The notes under the pieces were generated by a model. The model had not been told where the DNA came from. It worked only from the letters and a program-made list of their open reading frames with translations, and did no database searches. From an uncultured Clostridia bacterium (GTDB lineage Bacteria; Bacillota; Clostridia; Oscillospirales; Oscillospiraceae), in contig CANBCW010000014.1 in NCBI GenBank assembly GCA_947367115.1, positions 1-38,618 of the forward strand: 38,618 bases of DNA. Direction: 5' to 3'. This document shows, in pieces, positions 33,001-38,618 of the stretch. Made by a program: the position numbers and the translations under genes. Each line of letters starts with the position of its first letter. Position 1 is the stretch's first letter.

Positions 33001-33377
33001 CAGTCTTCGCATCGGCCGCACTCCTCGCAGAGCGTTACATCATCCTGGCATTTGCCGCAGTCCGGGCAGTGAGTGCCGCGATCCACACAGCAGTCCGGGC
33101 AGACATAGCCGCAGCCTTCGCACAGATCATCCTCGTCAAAGCATTCCTCGCAGTCGCTGCAGTGATGCTTCTGCCAGCATTCGTCATTGTCGGATTCGCT
33201 GCTGCAGTGATCGCCGCCCGAGCAGATCCAGTCATCGCCCAGATGGGCACCGCAGTACTCACAGTCCGCCTCATCATCCCACGCGTGGACATGGGTCGCT
33301 GTGGCCGGGAGCATGCCCAGCACCATGACCAGTGCCACCAGCATACTCAAAATTCGTTTTGACAGGTTTTGTTTCAT
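30024..33377 (-). CDS. secreted CxxC-repeat protein with roughly 245 cysteines and C-terminal dockerin
   Basis: A 1117-residue protein. The signal peptide (about 1-32) is followed by nearly 960 residues in which about one in four is Cys, arranged as CxxC pairs spaced 2-3 residues apart (for example ICPDCGEVCSDCGNVCGNC) and rich in Asp/Glu, with few hydrophobic residues. Spacing resembles stacked zinc ribbons or disulfide-knotted repeats; neither can be chosen from sequence. After the last CxxC come an Ig/CnaB-like unit (TATLTGVVTSFGSN, YGTYTMTICKNNHVTREY) and a type-I dockerin of two EF-hand-like repeats (GDVNGDGRIRSNDL and ADIDGSGRIRSNDI), which would bind calcium and a cohesin. GGAGG stands before the ATG at 33377. 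No family was recognised for the repeat region. Confidence 0.85.
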   Translation of the reverse strand: MKQNLSKRILSMLVALVMVLGMLPATATHVHAWDDEADCEYCGAHLGDDWICSGGDHCSSESDNDECWQKHHCSDCEECFDEDDLCEGCGYVCPDCCVDRGTHCPDCGKCQDDVTLCEECGRCEDCGGWCENCQLCLECAFNAGDHCDNCGEGCREDDNFCTHCWMCEDCQEYGWCDECNMCYQCAFDQGNHCGNCGNCPGDVQLCVECAAACEICSELCEVHDFKCPECAVADGEHCEGCGACIAEAEYCTECGLCADCVDYCPECGACAECIVNDGGWHCPECYGCIWDSTGCPECMRCEECADYCVECGVCPDCAVEFGSHCMNCGACESAGDCAICPECFGVCSECAGGDWCAACWKCYECHDSSEVCPECQGCMQEFDDRNYCKDCLRCSECADYCEECQKCNDCALDEGTHCQECEDCLALAGDFCMGCFKCHNCFEEWCGECERCLDCATGGHCEDCGACHSNTELCELCLRCFDDSCGGACDQGCSACLVCHLENDAACEDCGACFVTGDGAAHCQECNSCAKCLGDEYCEECKLCDECARNNECHCPDCGECLTERGEGSYCVDCFKCFECVDNYCAECKLCNDCTELCTECERTCYNCKNICGGCGKCEEHVWICPDCGEVCSDCGNVCGNCYSCSNCEIICEECGEHCTNCFADICGSCGQCSDHVWICPDCGEACTDCSEICGNCHTCIDCATAICPDCGEVCAECGIVCGNCGTCENDGIICEDCGEGCDNCGIVCGNCLLCDNCAQVCPECEKNCSECSTICGTCGFCEECADICEICGEGCSNCTECCQECGDCGNCLDLCPDCMEVCSECAQVCGECGTCENCTEFCADCGLCVNCVQICSDCGMVCSGCADFCEACGLCGDCTVICDGCGEACENCADMCENCALCADCTELCGECGACCAECADYCDLCQMCYECAADAGEHCPECLECFTVVDPCEGDCGYCVDCCECDDTATLTGVVTSFGSNTDDVVIGLTLQGETIPAYTATVKGNTASYTFADVAYGTYTMTICKNNHVTREYIVVVDTSLITQDAKIHLLGDVNGDGRIRSNDLTAAYEHVNGENTILDDYIFRCADIDGSGRIRSNDITKMYDHTAGDELLW

Positions 33378-33450
33378 CGTTTATTCCTCCTTTGGGAATG
33401 GATGGCGCTGTGTAAAGCGCCCACGATTCTGTTTGTCGCTCTGATAAAAA

Positions 33451-33478
33451 GGCGGTGACAGACGATGCCGCCACCGCC
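33451..33478 (-). terminator. terminator of the 1386-residue dockerin protein gene
   Basis: GGCGGTG pairs with CACCGCC across a 14-base loop that can fold further; TTTTTATC follows on the minus strand, 23 bases past the stop. Confidence 0.65.
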
Positions 33479-33501
33479 CCGGTTGCTAAGGTACAGTTCT
33501 G

Positions 33502-36500
33502 TTACCACAGCGGTTCGTCGCCGGTGGTATGGTCGTACATTTTGGTTACATCGTTACTGCGCAGTCTTCCGTTGCCGTCGATATCGGCGCAGGCAAAGAT
33601 GTACGCATCCTCGATCAGCGTCTCGCCGCTTACATGGTCGTATACCACAGAAAGATCATTACTTCTCAGTCTGCCGTCGCCGGTCACATCGCCCAACAGG
33701 TGGATCTTTGCGTCCTGAACCACAGAAGTGGAGTTGACGACCACCGTATATTCACGGGTAACGTGGTTGGCCTTCATAACTCTTAATGTATAAGTACCGG
33801 TGGCAATGCCTTCAATGGAATAGCCGGCAGAATTGCCCTTGACCACAACCTCGTAATCCGCTTCGGTATGGCCCTCTGCGATGAGCTGAACAGTCACGTT
33901 GTCGGTTGCCTTTCCAAAGCTGGTGACCGTACCGCTTAGTGTCGCCAACGGCTCAGTTGCAAAGTATTTGCAGACCTTGCAAACGTAGCCTTCATTACCC
34001 TCGTCATCGGTCTGAAGCTCAAAGCTGTGAGCCTGATGCTCCGTGGAATATTCATTGGGGCAGTCTTCATCGGTGCATATCTGCCAGTGGTCGTGGCTGT
34101 CGTAAACGTATTCAAGTGTATGAACGTGTATATATACGGGAGCGTCGGCGGTCTGGCTGTAAGAGACTCCGCAGGGACATACGTATTTGCTCACGATCTG
34201 ACCTGCAACCTCAGAGGTAAATTCCGTGAAGCTGTGCGGCTCCGTTTTCTTATTGCCGCATTCGCATACGCGGTAATGCGCGCCGAGGTTGCCCTCTATT
34301 ACGGCATATCCCTCGTAATCACAGGTGTGGGGCTCCGGTTCAGGTGCGGCAACGACGGTGAAGGAACCGGGAATGATGATTTGTCCGAGGTAGGGATCAT
34401 TCAGTATTCCCACAAAGTTGATCACATTACCCGCCACAGCGGCGTCTTTGAGTGTGATCTCACCAGTTTTGGTGTTGATGCTCGCCTTGTTGGTGCTTTC
34501 GGTGTACGGTGGCACACCGAGCTGAGGGATAGGATCCACCAGAGCCCATGTTAGCCTGTCTCTCAGTTGATTCTTTATCGTATCGCTTTGCAGCTGCGCT
34601 CTAAGCGAATCGACCGTGAGATCCTCGGCTTCAAACTTGGATGCACGGCATTCAGTCAGCATTTCGACGCGGGCGTGAAGCGCCAACTGAGGCACAAACG
34701 AGCCGCCTTCGGGGACTTCGGCACCTCTGTTCACTACAGAAGCCGTGTAAGGGATAAAGTTATCCGGAACGACACGAACGGTTATCGTATCGAAAACCTT
34801 TGAACCGTCTTCAAGTTCAGTTTCGGCAGTAATGACGATGTAGCCTGTTTTCAGAGCTTTGAATGTCAAAGCTTTTGCCGCAAAATTTGTGTTAGAGTCA
34901 AAGAGCCGGAAAGGGTTGCCGCCGCGGTATTTGACTGCAAGCATATCCTCCTTTCCCTCTTGGGGACTCCAGTGCGCTCCGGAAATAGTCGCACCTGCGG
35001 GAAGAGGAGTGGCTGTAAGCGTGAACTCCTCACCAACCTTAACGAAAAGTTCATGCGCAGACTTGTCATTATGGGTAATATTGATACCGGTAGCCGCCGT
35101 ATACGGACCTACAACCACCTTGCTGTATCCGATCTCCGTGCCTGCCTCGTAATCTTCCGTTTCCTTAAAGCGCGCATAAACGGTATAGACTCCTGTCTTC
35201 AGATTATCAAATACGGGAACATCTACTGAATCATTCCAATCCAGCGTGGAAAGATCGCGGTCTTTGTCATAGGTGTAGATCAGCCATTCAAGAGCATCGT
35301 TGTAGGAAGTGGTCTTCGTGATATATTTTCCGGTATTGTTAGGATCCGCTTCCCAATTGAAAACACCGATCGTAGGCCAGCGCGTATTCTGATCCTTCTG
35401 CACCGTGCAGGCGTTGGAGTAAATCGGAACCTCATCGCCGTAGTCAGGGGTGATCTTCAGACGCACCTGCTTGCCCGTAAGACCCTGATGCTTAAGAAGC
35501 GCTTCTACAGCCAGTTCGGGAGAGTATTGGTAATTTCCGTGATCCACCCACTCATCGCCTTCAAGAACCTGCCACTGATAAACTTCAGTTCCGTTCACTT
35601 TCATTTCATTGAAAGCATCGTTGAAGGTCAGTTCCGGATCGCCGCCATAGACAGCGTTGCTGTAGACGACCTCTGCACCGCAGGTAGCAAGTGATTGGCC
35701 GTAGGCAATCTCAAGTCCCACACTGTAATAGAAGTCATAAACGCCGTCGCCGTCGTAAACGCCATTCTCCCAGTCCTGGAAAACGCCGGTCGAATAGGAA
35801 TGCGACTCGTAGATGTTCACGTTGCTGTAAAAACGCTCCTCCATGTACGCGACCATATAATATGTATGATCTTCATCCCACGCCACAGCCGAATAATTCG
35901 TGAAGTAGCTCAGCGGGATCTTGAAATTGAAAATGGTATGTCCGTCCTCGTGTTCCGTTTTGAAGGGAGCGCTCGTACGGGGGTAACTGTTTATCAAATT
36001 GCCGTTTTCGTCCTCTTCATACAATACCCATTGGCAAACGGCAAGATGTCCTCTGTCAAAATAGGGGTTGTCATCGTCCGTCAGATCGTAGTGAGATTCT
36101 GCGGAGAAGAAAAGCGTCGGGTTTACGGTCGATCCGTGGTACAGCATACCGGACGACGGTGCCTGTGCGACGATCTCGCCATCCAGATAGGCATAGATAT
36201 TATAGTGACTGCGACCGGCGTAATTTTCCCATGTATGGGTTTCGGTGGCCCAGTAAGCCTTTTCCTCTCTGGGCTTTACAATGATGGTATCGCTGTCGCT
36301 CTTGTAGCGGAAATCCAGATCGGCATTGTCAATGCACTCGTCTTCCGGCTCTTCGTCATCGATATAGACGTGCACCATTTTCGTGTTGAACACGTTTTCG
36401 CCGTAGCCGTCCACGGCGGGGATGCCGATATTGCCGCGGAGGGTATCCCGGATGCAGCGGCAGTTCGCCCACAACATCCAGTTTGAAGCAGAAAAGGGCC

Positions 36501-37662
36501 AGGGACCGTTATTGACAGAACCTGCACATCGGTCGGGAACGCGCTCCTTATCGGTCTTGGAGGTGTCGAAGGTACCTGCGTTGATGCGCAGCGTATATTT
36601 CTTCACGCTTCCGCCGTTCAGGGTGTTGATACCAATGACATTGGCACCGCCGCAGCCCCAGAATTCACCGTCGTTGATAATGACCGTACTGCCCTCGCCG
36701 GCGATCTGAACCGCCGCCTTGGCGCCTCTGTTGGACAGGCAGTTTTCGATCATATCGTCCGTAGTGAAGTCTCCACCCCAGACCATATCTGCAATAGAGT
36801 CTTTCTTCCAATCCGGAACACCGCTGACGTTGAAGGAGTCGCGGTAGCCGCCGCGTCCCTCGATATAGCCGCCGTTGATGGTGACCTTACCGCCGTTTGC
36901 AACGATGGCAGAGCCGTAGATCTGCTCGTAGGCATAGCCGTTATAGGTGAGCTTGGCAAGCAGGTTCGTCTCTTTGTCCTTATCCAGATAGAAGGAGTGG
37001 ACCATCCAGATCTTGCGGTTTCTGCCTGCCTTGATGTCTGTATTATTTACCGTCAGCTCGGCACCCTCATCCACATGGAAAACATCGCGGACTGCCGTGT
37101 AGATATAGTTGGGACCGCCGAAGAAATTGGTACGGTTGTGCATCCAGCCGTCGTACCAAACCTCGGCATCGTCCCCGGTGGTGTTAGAGACCGTAAGATC
37201 ACAGCCTTCACCAAGGTAGAAAAATGTCAGGGAATCGTACTTAGGTCCTGAGCCCCAGAACTTACTGTTATCATCGCCAAGATTGAAATTGACGTTGTTT
37301 TTGTAATGGATGTCGTATCCGTCAAGCTCCAGGAACTTTTTGCCCGTTCCCACAACGCACTGCGCCATTTGGGGCTTTCTGACGGTGTTATAGCCGTCAT
37401 CGCCTGTATGATTTTCCCGGCCGTCAAAATATTCGATGGACGTTTCGTGGGAGACATCTTCGGTGAGCTTGTAATAGGTGGGGGTGTCCACATTCTTCTC
37501 CATCTCCTCGATCAGCTGATCCATGGAGTCGATCAGGATGGGATTTTGCAGACTTTCACCGGGAGTGCCTCCGGCTGCCGTTACCGTTACGGGAATGATC
37601 CCCGCAACGATGGACAGTGCTAAAATTGCGGAAAACAATCGTTTGAACAGTTTGCTTTTCAT
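33502..37662 (-). CDS. large secreted beta-helix-like/Ig protein with C-terminal dockerin
   Basis: A 1386-residue secreted protein. The signal peptide (about 1-29, VTVTAAGG) leads into a region of short strands with repeated TINGG/TVSN/ELTVNNT motifs (about 40-420), like right-handed beta-helices of pectate-lyase or adhesin type. Ig-like domains follow (for example YQWQVLEGDEWVDHGNYQYS; TGINITHNDKSAHELFVKVGEE, cut short here). Near 1150-1260 are Cys/His-rich units (HTCDYEGYAVIEGNLGAHYRVCECG). The end is the same Ig/CnaB-like unit plus type-I dockerin as the Cys-rich protein (GDVTGDGRLRSNDL and ADIDGNGRLRSNDV). AAGGAGG stands 8 bases before the ATG at 37662. Likely a carbohydrate- or matrix-related surface protein; no catalytic site was recognised. 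Confidence 0.85.
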   Translation of the reverse strand: MKSKLFKRLFSAILALSIVAGIIPVTVTAAGGTPGESLQNPILIDSMDQLIEEMEKNVDTPTYYKLTEDVSHETSIEYFDGRENHTGDDGYNTVRKPQMAQCVVGTGKKFLELDGYDIHYKNNVNFNLGDDNSKFWGSGPKYDSLTFFYLGEGCDLTVSNTTGDDAEVWYDGWMHNRTNFFGGPNYIYTAVRDVFHVDEGAELTVNNTDIKAGRNRKIWMVHSFYLDKDKETNLLAKLTYNGYAYEQIYGSAIVANGGKVTINGGYIEGRGGYRDSFNVSGVPDWKKDSIADMVWGGDFTTDDMIENCLSNRGAKAAVQIAGEGSTVIINDGEFWGCGGANVIGINTLNGGSVKKYTLRINAGTFDTSKTDKERVPDRCAGSVNNGPWPFSASNWMLWANCRCIRDTLRGNIGIPAVDGYGENVFNTKMVHVYIDDEEPEDECIDNADLDFRYKSDSDTIIVKPREEKAYWATETHTWENYAGRSHYNIYAYLDGEIVAQAPSSGMLYHGSTVNPTLFFSAESHYDLTDDDNPYFDRGHLAVCQWVLYEEDENGNLINSYPRTSAPFKTEHEDGHTIFNFKIPLSYFTNYSAVAWDEDHTYYMVAYMEERFYSNVNIYESHSYSTGVFQDWENGVYDGDGVYDFYYSVGLEIAYGQSLATCGAEVVYSNAVYGGDPELTFNDAFNEMKVNGTEVYQWQVLEGDEWVDHGNYQYSPELAVEALLKHQGLTGKQVRLKITPDYGDEVPIYSNACTVQKDQNTRWPTIGVFNWEADPNNTGKYITKTTSYNDALEWLIYTYDKDRDLSTLDWNDSVDVPVFDNLKTGVYTVYARFKETEDYEAGTEIGYSKVVVGPYTAATGINITHNDKSAHELFVKVGEEFTLTATPLPAGATISGAHWSPQEGKEDMLAVKYRGGNPFRLFDSNTNFAAKALTFKALKTGYIVITAETELEDGSKVFDTITVRVVPDNFIPYTASVVNRGAEVPEGGSFVPQLALHARVEMLTECRASKFEAEDLTVDSLRAQLQSDTIKNQLRDRLTWALVDPIPQLGVPPYTESTNKASINTKTGEITLKDAAVAGNVINFVGILNDPYLGQIIIPGSFTVVAAPEPEPHTCDYEGYAVIEGNLGAHYRVCECGNKKTEPHSFTEFTSEVAGQIVSKYVCPCGVSYSQTADAPVYIHVHTLEYVYDSHDHWQICTDEDCPNEYSTEHQAHSFELQTDDEGNEGYVCKVCKYFATEPLATLSGTVTSFGKATDNVTVQLIAEGHTEADYEVVVKGNSAGYSIEGIATGTYTLRVMKANHVTREYTVVVNSTSVVQDAKIHLLGDVTGDGRLRSNDLSVVYDHVSGETLIEDAYIFACADIDGNGRLRSNDVTKMYDHTTGDEPLW

Positions 37663-37771
37663 AATGATGACCTCCTTCAGAAGTTGATGCGCCATACCAA
37701 GAGCAGCACCGCATCCTTTCGCAGTATGACGTTGCGAAAAAAGCTGTTAATTGTGTTAACTCTCTGCAAAA

Positions 37772-37793
37772 CGGCAAATATGGCTATTTGCCG
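37772..37793 (-). terminator. third hairpin of a tandem terminator set
   Basis: CGGCAAATA and complement, 4-base loop, followed by TTTTG on the minus strand. Confidence 0.5.
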
Positions 37794-37805
37794 CTTTGGA
37801 GAAAG

Positions 37806-37826
37806 GGCTATGCTGGCTGCATAGCC
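37806..37826 (-). terminator. second hairpin of a tandem terminator set
   Basis: GGCTATGC and complement with a 5-base loop; CCTTTC follows on the minus strand. Confidence 0.45.
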
Positions 37827-37841
37827 ACTTCCTTGGCAAAA

Positions 37842-37871
37842 GGTCGGTGACAGGCGGTGCTGTCACCGACC
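37842..37871 (-). terminator. terminator right after the sortase-anchored repeat protein
   Basis: A 12-bp perfect stem (GGTCGGTGACAG and complement) with a 6-base loop, 6 bases past the stop, followed by TTTTGCC on the minus strand. Confidence 0.8.
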
Positions 37872-37877
37872 CGGGGA

Positions 37878-38618
37878 TTATACGATGGTTTTCTTTTTCA
37901 CAACGAGCAATGCCACAGCGGTAAGACTGCCGACAATCAGCAATACAAACAGCATCATGTCATAGTCACCGGTTTCGGGGATGTTTGCGCCCATACTGCA
38001 GTTGCAGACATCACAATAGCCATCCTCGTTCTCGTCCATATGCGCCTCCACGGTGTCATCGATGATCACACCGCAGTTTTCATTCTGGCAGATCTTCCAG
38101 TGGTTGTCGTCATCCTTCAGCCAATCGTTGCATTCGTGGTGACCCAGAGGATCACCGTAGGCAAAGGTCTCACGGCCCTTCTCGCCGCACTTGCAGGAGA
38201 AGTAGTAGGTCGCCGCGTTGGTGCAGTCGGCACCGGATGCCTTGTAGGCCTCGGTGGCAACTTCCTGATCGAATACATGGCTGTGCTCCAGCTGGGCCTC
38301 CAGCTCGTAGCCGCAGACGGAGCAGTAGATGCCGTATTCCTCCGTTGCGCCGCCCTCACGGTCGGGGGTGTGGGCAACCTTGGTTTCCTCTACCACAACG
38401 CCGCAGCCTGCATTCTGGCAGACCTTCCAGTGGTGGGTAGCGTTCTTCTGCCAATCGCCGCCGGCGGTATGACCCAGAGGATCACCGTAGGAGAAGGTAT
38501 CACTGCCCTTCTCGCCGCACTTGCAGGAGTAGTAGTAAGTAGCCGCGTTGGTGCAGTCGGCACCGGATGCCTTGTAGGCCTCGGTGGCAACTTCCTGATC
38601 GAATACATGGCTGTGCTC
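37878..38618 (-). CDS. C-terminal part of a sortase-anchored repeat surface protein
   Basis: The frame is open to the right edge, so only the last 246 residues are seen. It holds one full and one partial copy of a 110-residue Cys/His-rich repeat (HVFDQEVATEAYKASGADCT, YYxSCKCGEKG, GDPLGH, HHWKVCQN, YCSVCGYELEA), a unit common in Clostridia surface proteins. The anchor follows: IPETGD (LPxTG type), a hydrophobic helix (MMLFVLLIVGSLTAVALLVV) and KKKTIV. It should be linked to the cell wall by a sortase, with the repeat stalk outside. An internal ATG at 38396 is not the start. It lies upstream of the dockerin genes in the same direction but is cut off by three hairpins. Confidence 0.85.
   Translation of the reverse strand, partial: EHSHVFDQEVATEAYKASGADCTNAATYYYSCKCGEKGSDTFSYGDPLGHTAGGDWQKNATHHWKVCQNAGCGVVVEETKVAHTPDREGGATEEYGIYCSVCGYELEAQLEHSHVFDQEVATEAYKASGADCTNAATYYFSCKCGEKGRETFAYGDPLGHHECNDWLKDDDNHWKICQNENCGVIIDDTVEAHMDENEDGYCDVCNCSMGANIPETGDYDMMLFVLLIVGSLTAVALLVVKKKTIV
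38071..38400 (-). repeat. 330-bp tandem repeat, distal copy
   Basis: In phase (330 = 110 codons) with the next copy. At least 75 bases near 38214-38288 are identical between copies, while the rest has drifted. Confidence 0.8.
38401..38618 (-). repeat. 330-bp tandem repeat, proximal copy (cut by the window edge)
   Basis: Begins with the same CCGCAG (plus strand) as the other copy, exactly 330 bases later; the rest lies outside the window. Confidence 0.8.

Noticed and set aside
30480..33300. Repeated short DNA motifs that could suggest a CRISPR array
   Set aside because: Repeats are 6-12 bases, of changing spacing, in codon phase and without uniform spacers. They encode CxxC pairs.
30051..33362. 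A 1103-codon open frame on the plus strand opposite the Cys-rich gene, rich in Ala and Val
   Set aside because: It is a mirror of the repeated Cys codons (GCA/GCG on the other strand). It has no signal peptide or ribosome site of note, and the minus strand has a signal peptide, repeats and dockerin.
37878..38396. A complete 172-residue protein starting at the ATG at 38396
   Set aside because: The same frame stays open to the window edge with the same repeat, no ribosome site precedes this ATG and no signal peptide follows.
1..38618. tRNA, rRNA and known riboswitches
   Set aside because: No cloverleaf with conserved TTC-loop or ribosomal consensus was noticed in the intergenic stretches; this was by eye only.

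Overview
The window looks like a chromosome segment of a spore-forming, gut-type Gram-positive anaerobe, most likely an Oscillospiraceae/Ruminococcaceae relative. The reasons are strong GGAGG ribosome sites, moderate GC, a remnant of an alpha/beta-type small acid-soluble spore protein, sortase-anchored surface proteins with bacterial Ig-like domains, dockerin modules and a DUF6935 protein. Nearly all genes lie on the minus strand. Family names come from recognising motifs by eye; no database search was possible.

Region 1 (1-4100): a two-gene sugar operon with a GPH-type cation symporter and a GH2 glycosidase, a promoter upstream and a hairpin terminator downstream. Region 2 (4070-7790): a small Cys-rich plus-strand gene with a textbook promoter, facing a three-gene minus-strand operon (transglutaminase-like Ig protein, SGNH-like protein with Cys where Ser is expected, lipoprotein). 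Region 3 (7938-13930): one 1955-residue DUF4011-type SF1 helicase with a Vsr-like nuclease domain and DUF3320, a probable single-gene defence protein, with its own promoter and terminator. About 560 bases after it (13891-14454) hold only a damaged short ORF and hairpins.

Region 4 (14421-23905) is the most exciting part. A 2663-residue sortase-anchored surface protein (metallophosphoesterase, three repeated modules with Ig domains, von Willebrand A domain) and a small four-cysteine peptide gene behind it are read from a promoter inside a roughly 280-bp segment. That segment is bounded by two 27-bp near-palindromic sites whose 2-nt asymmetric cores point in opposite directions. A complete tyrosine recombinase gene abuts the far site, and a bidirectional terminator hairpin sits behind the promoter. 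This is the expected build of a phase-variable ON/OFF switch, drawn here in the ON orientation.

Region 5 (23906-26130): a truncated spore-protein gene, an apparently intact IS3/IS150-type element inserted exactly in the loop of a hairpin (3-bp duplication TAA), and a run of short hairpins sharing a CTAA(A)G apex. Region 6 (26095-30014): a five-gene operon of mostly unrecognised proteins (DUF6935 protein, lipoprotein, membrane-anchored Ig protein). Region 7 (30024-38618): three large secreted proteins. One is an extraordinary 1117-residue protein with roughly 245 cysteines in CxxC repeats, one is a 1386-residue beta-helix-like/Ig protein, and the first two end in the same C-terminal module with a dockerin. 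The third is a sortase-anchored repeat protein that runs off the window. No tRNA, rRNA or CRISPR array was seen.
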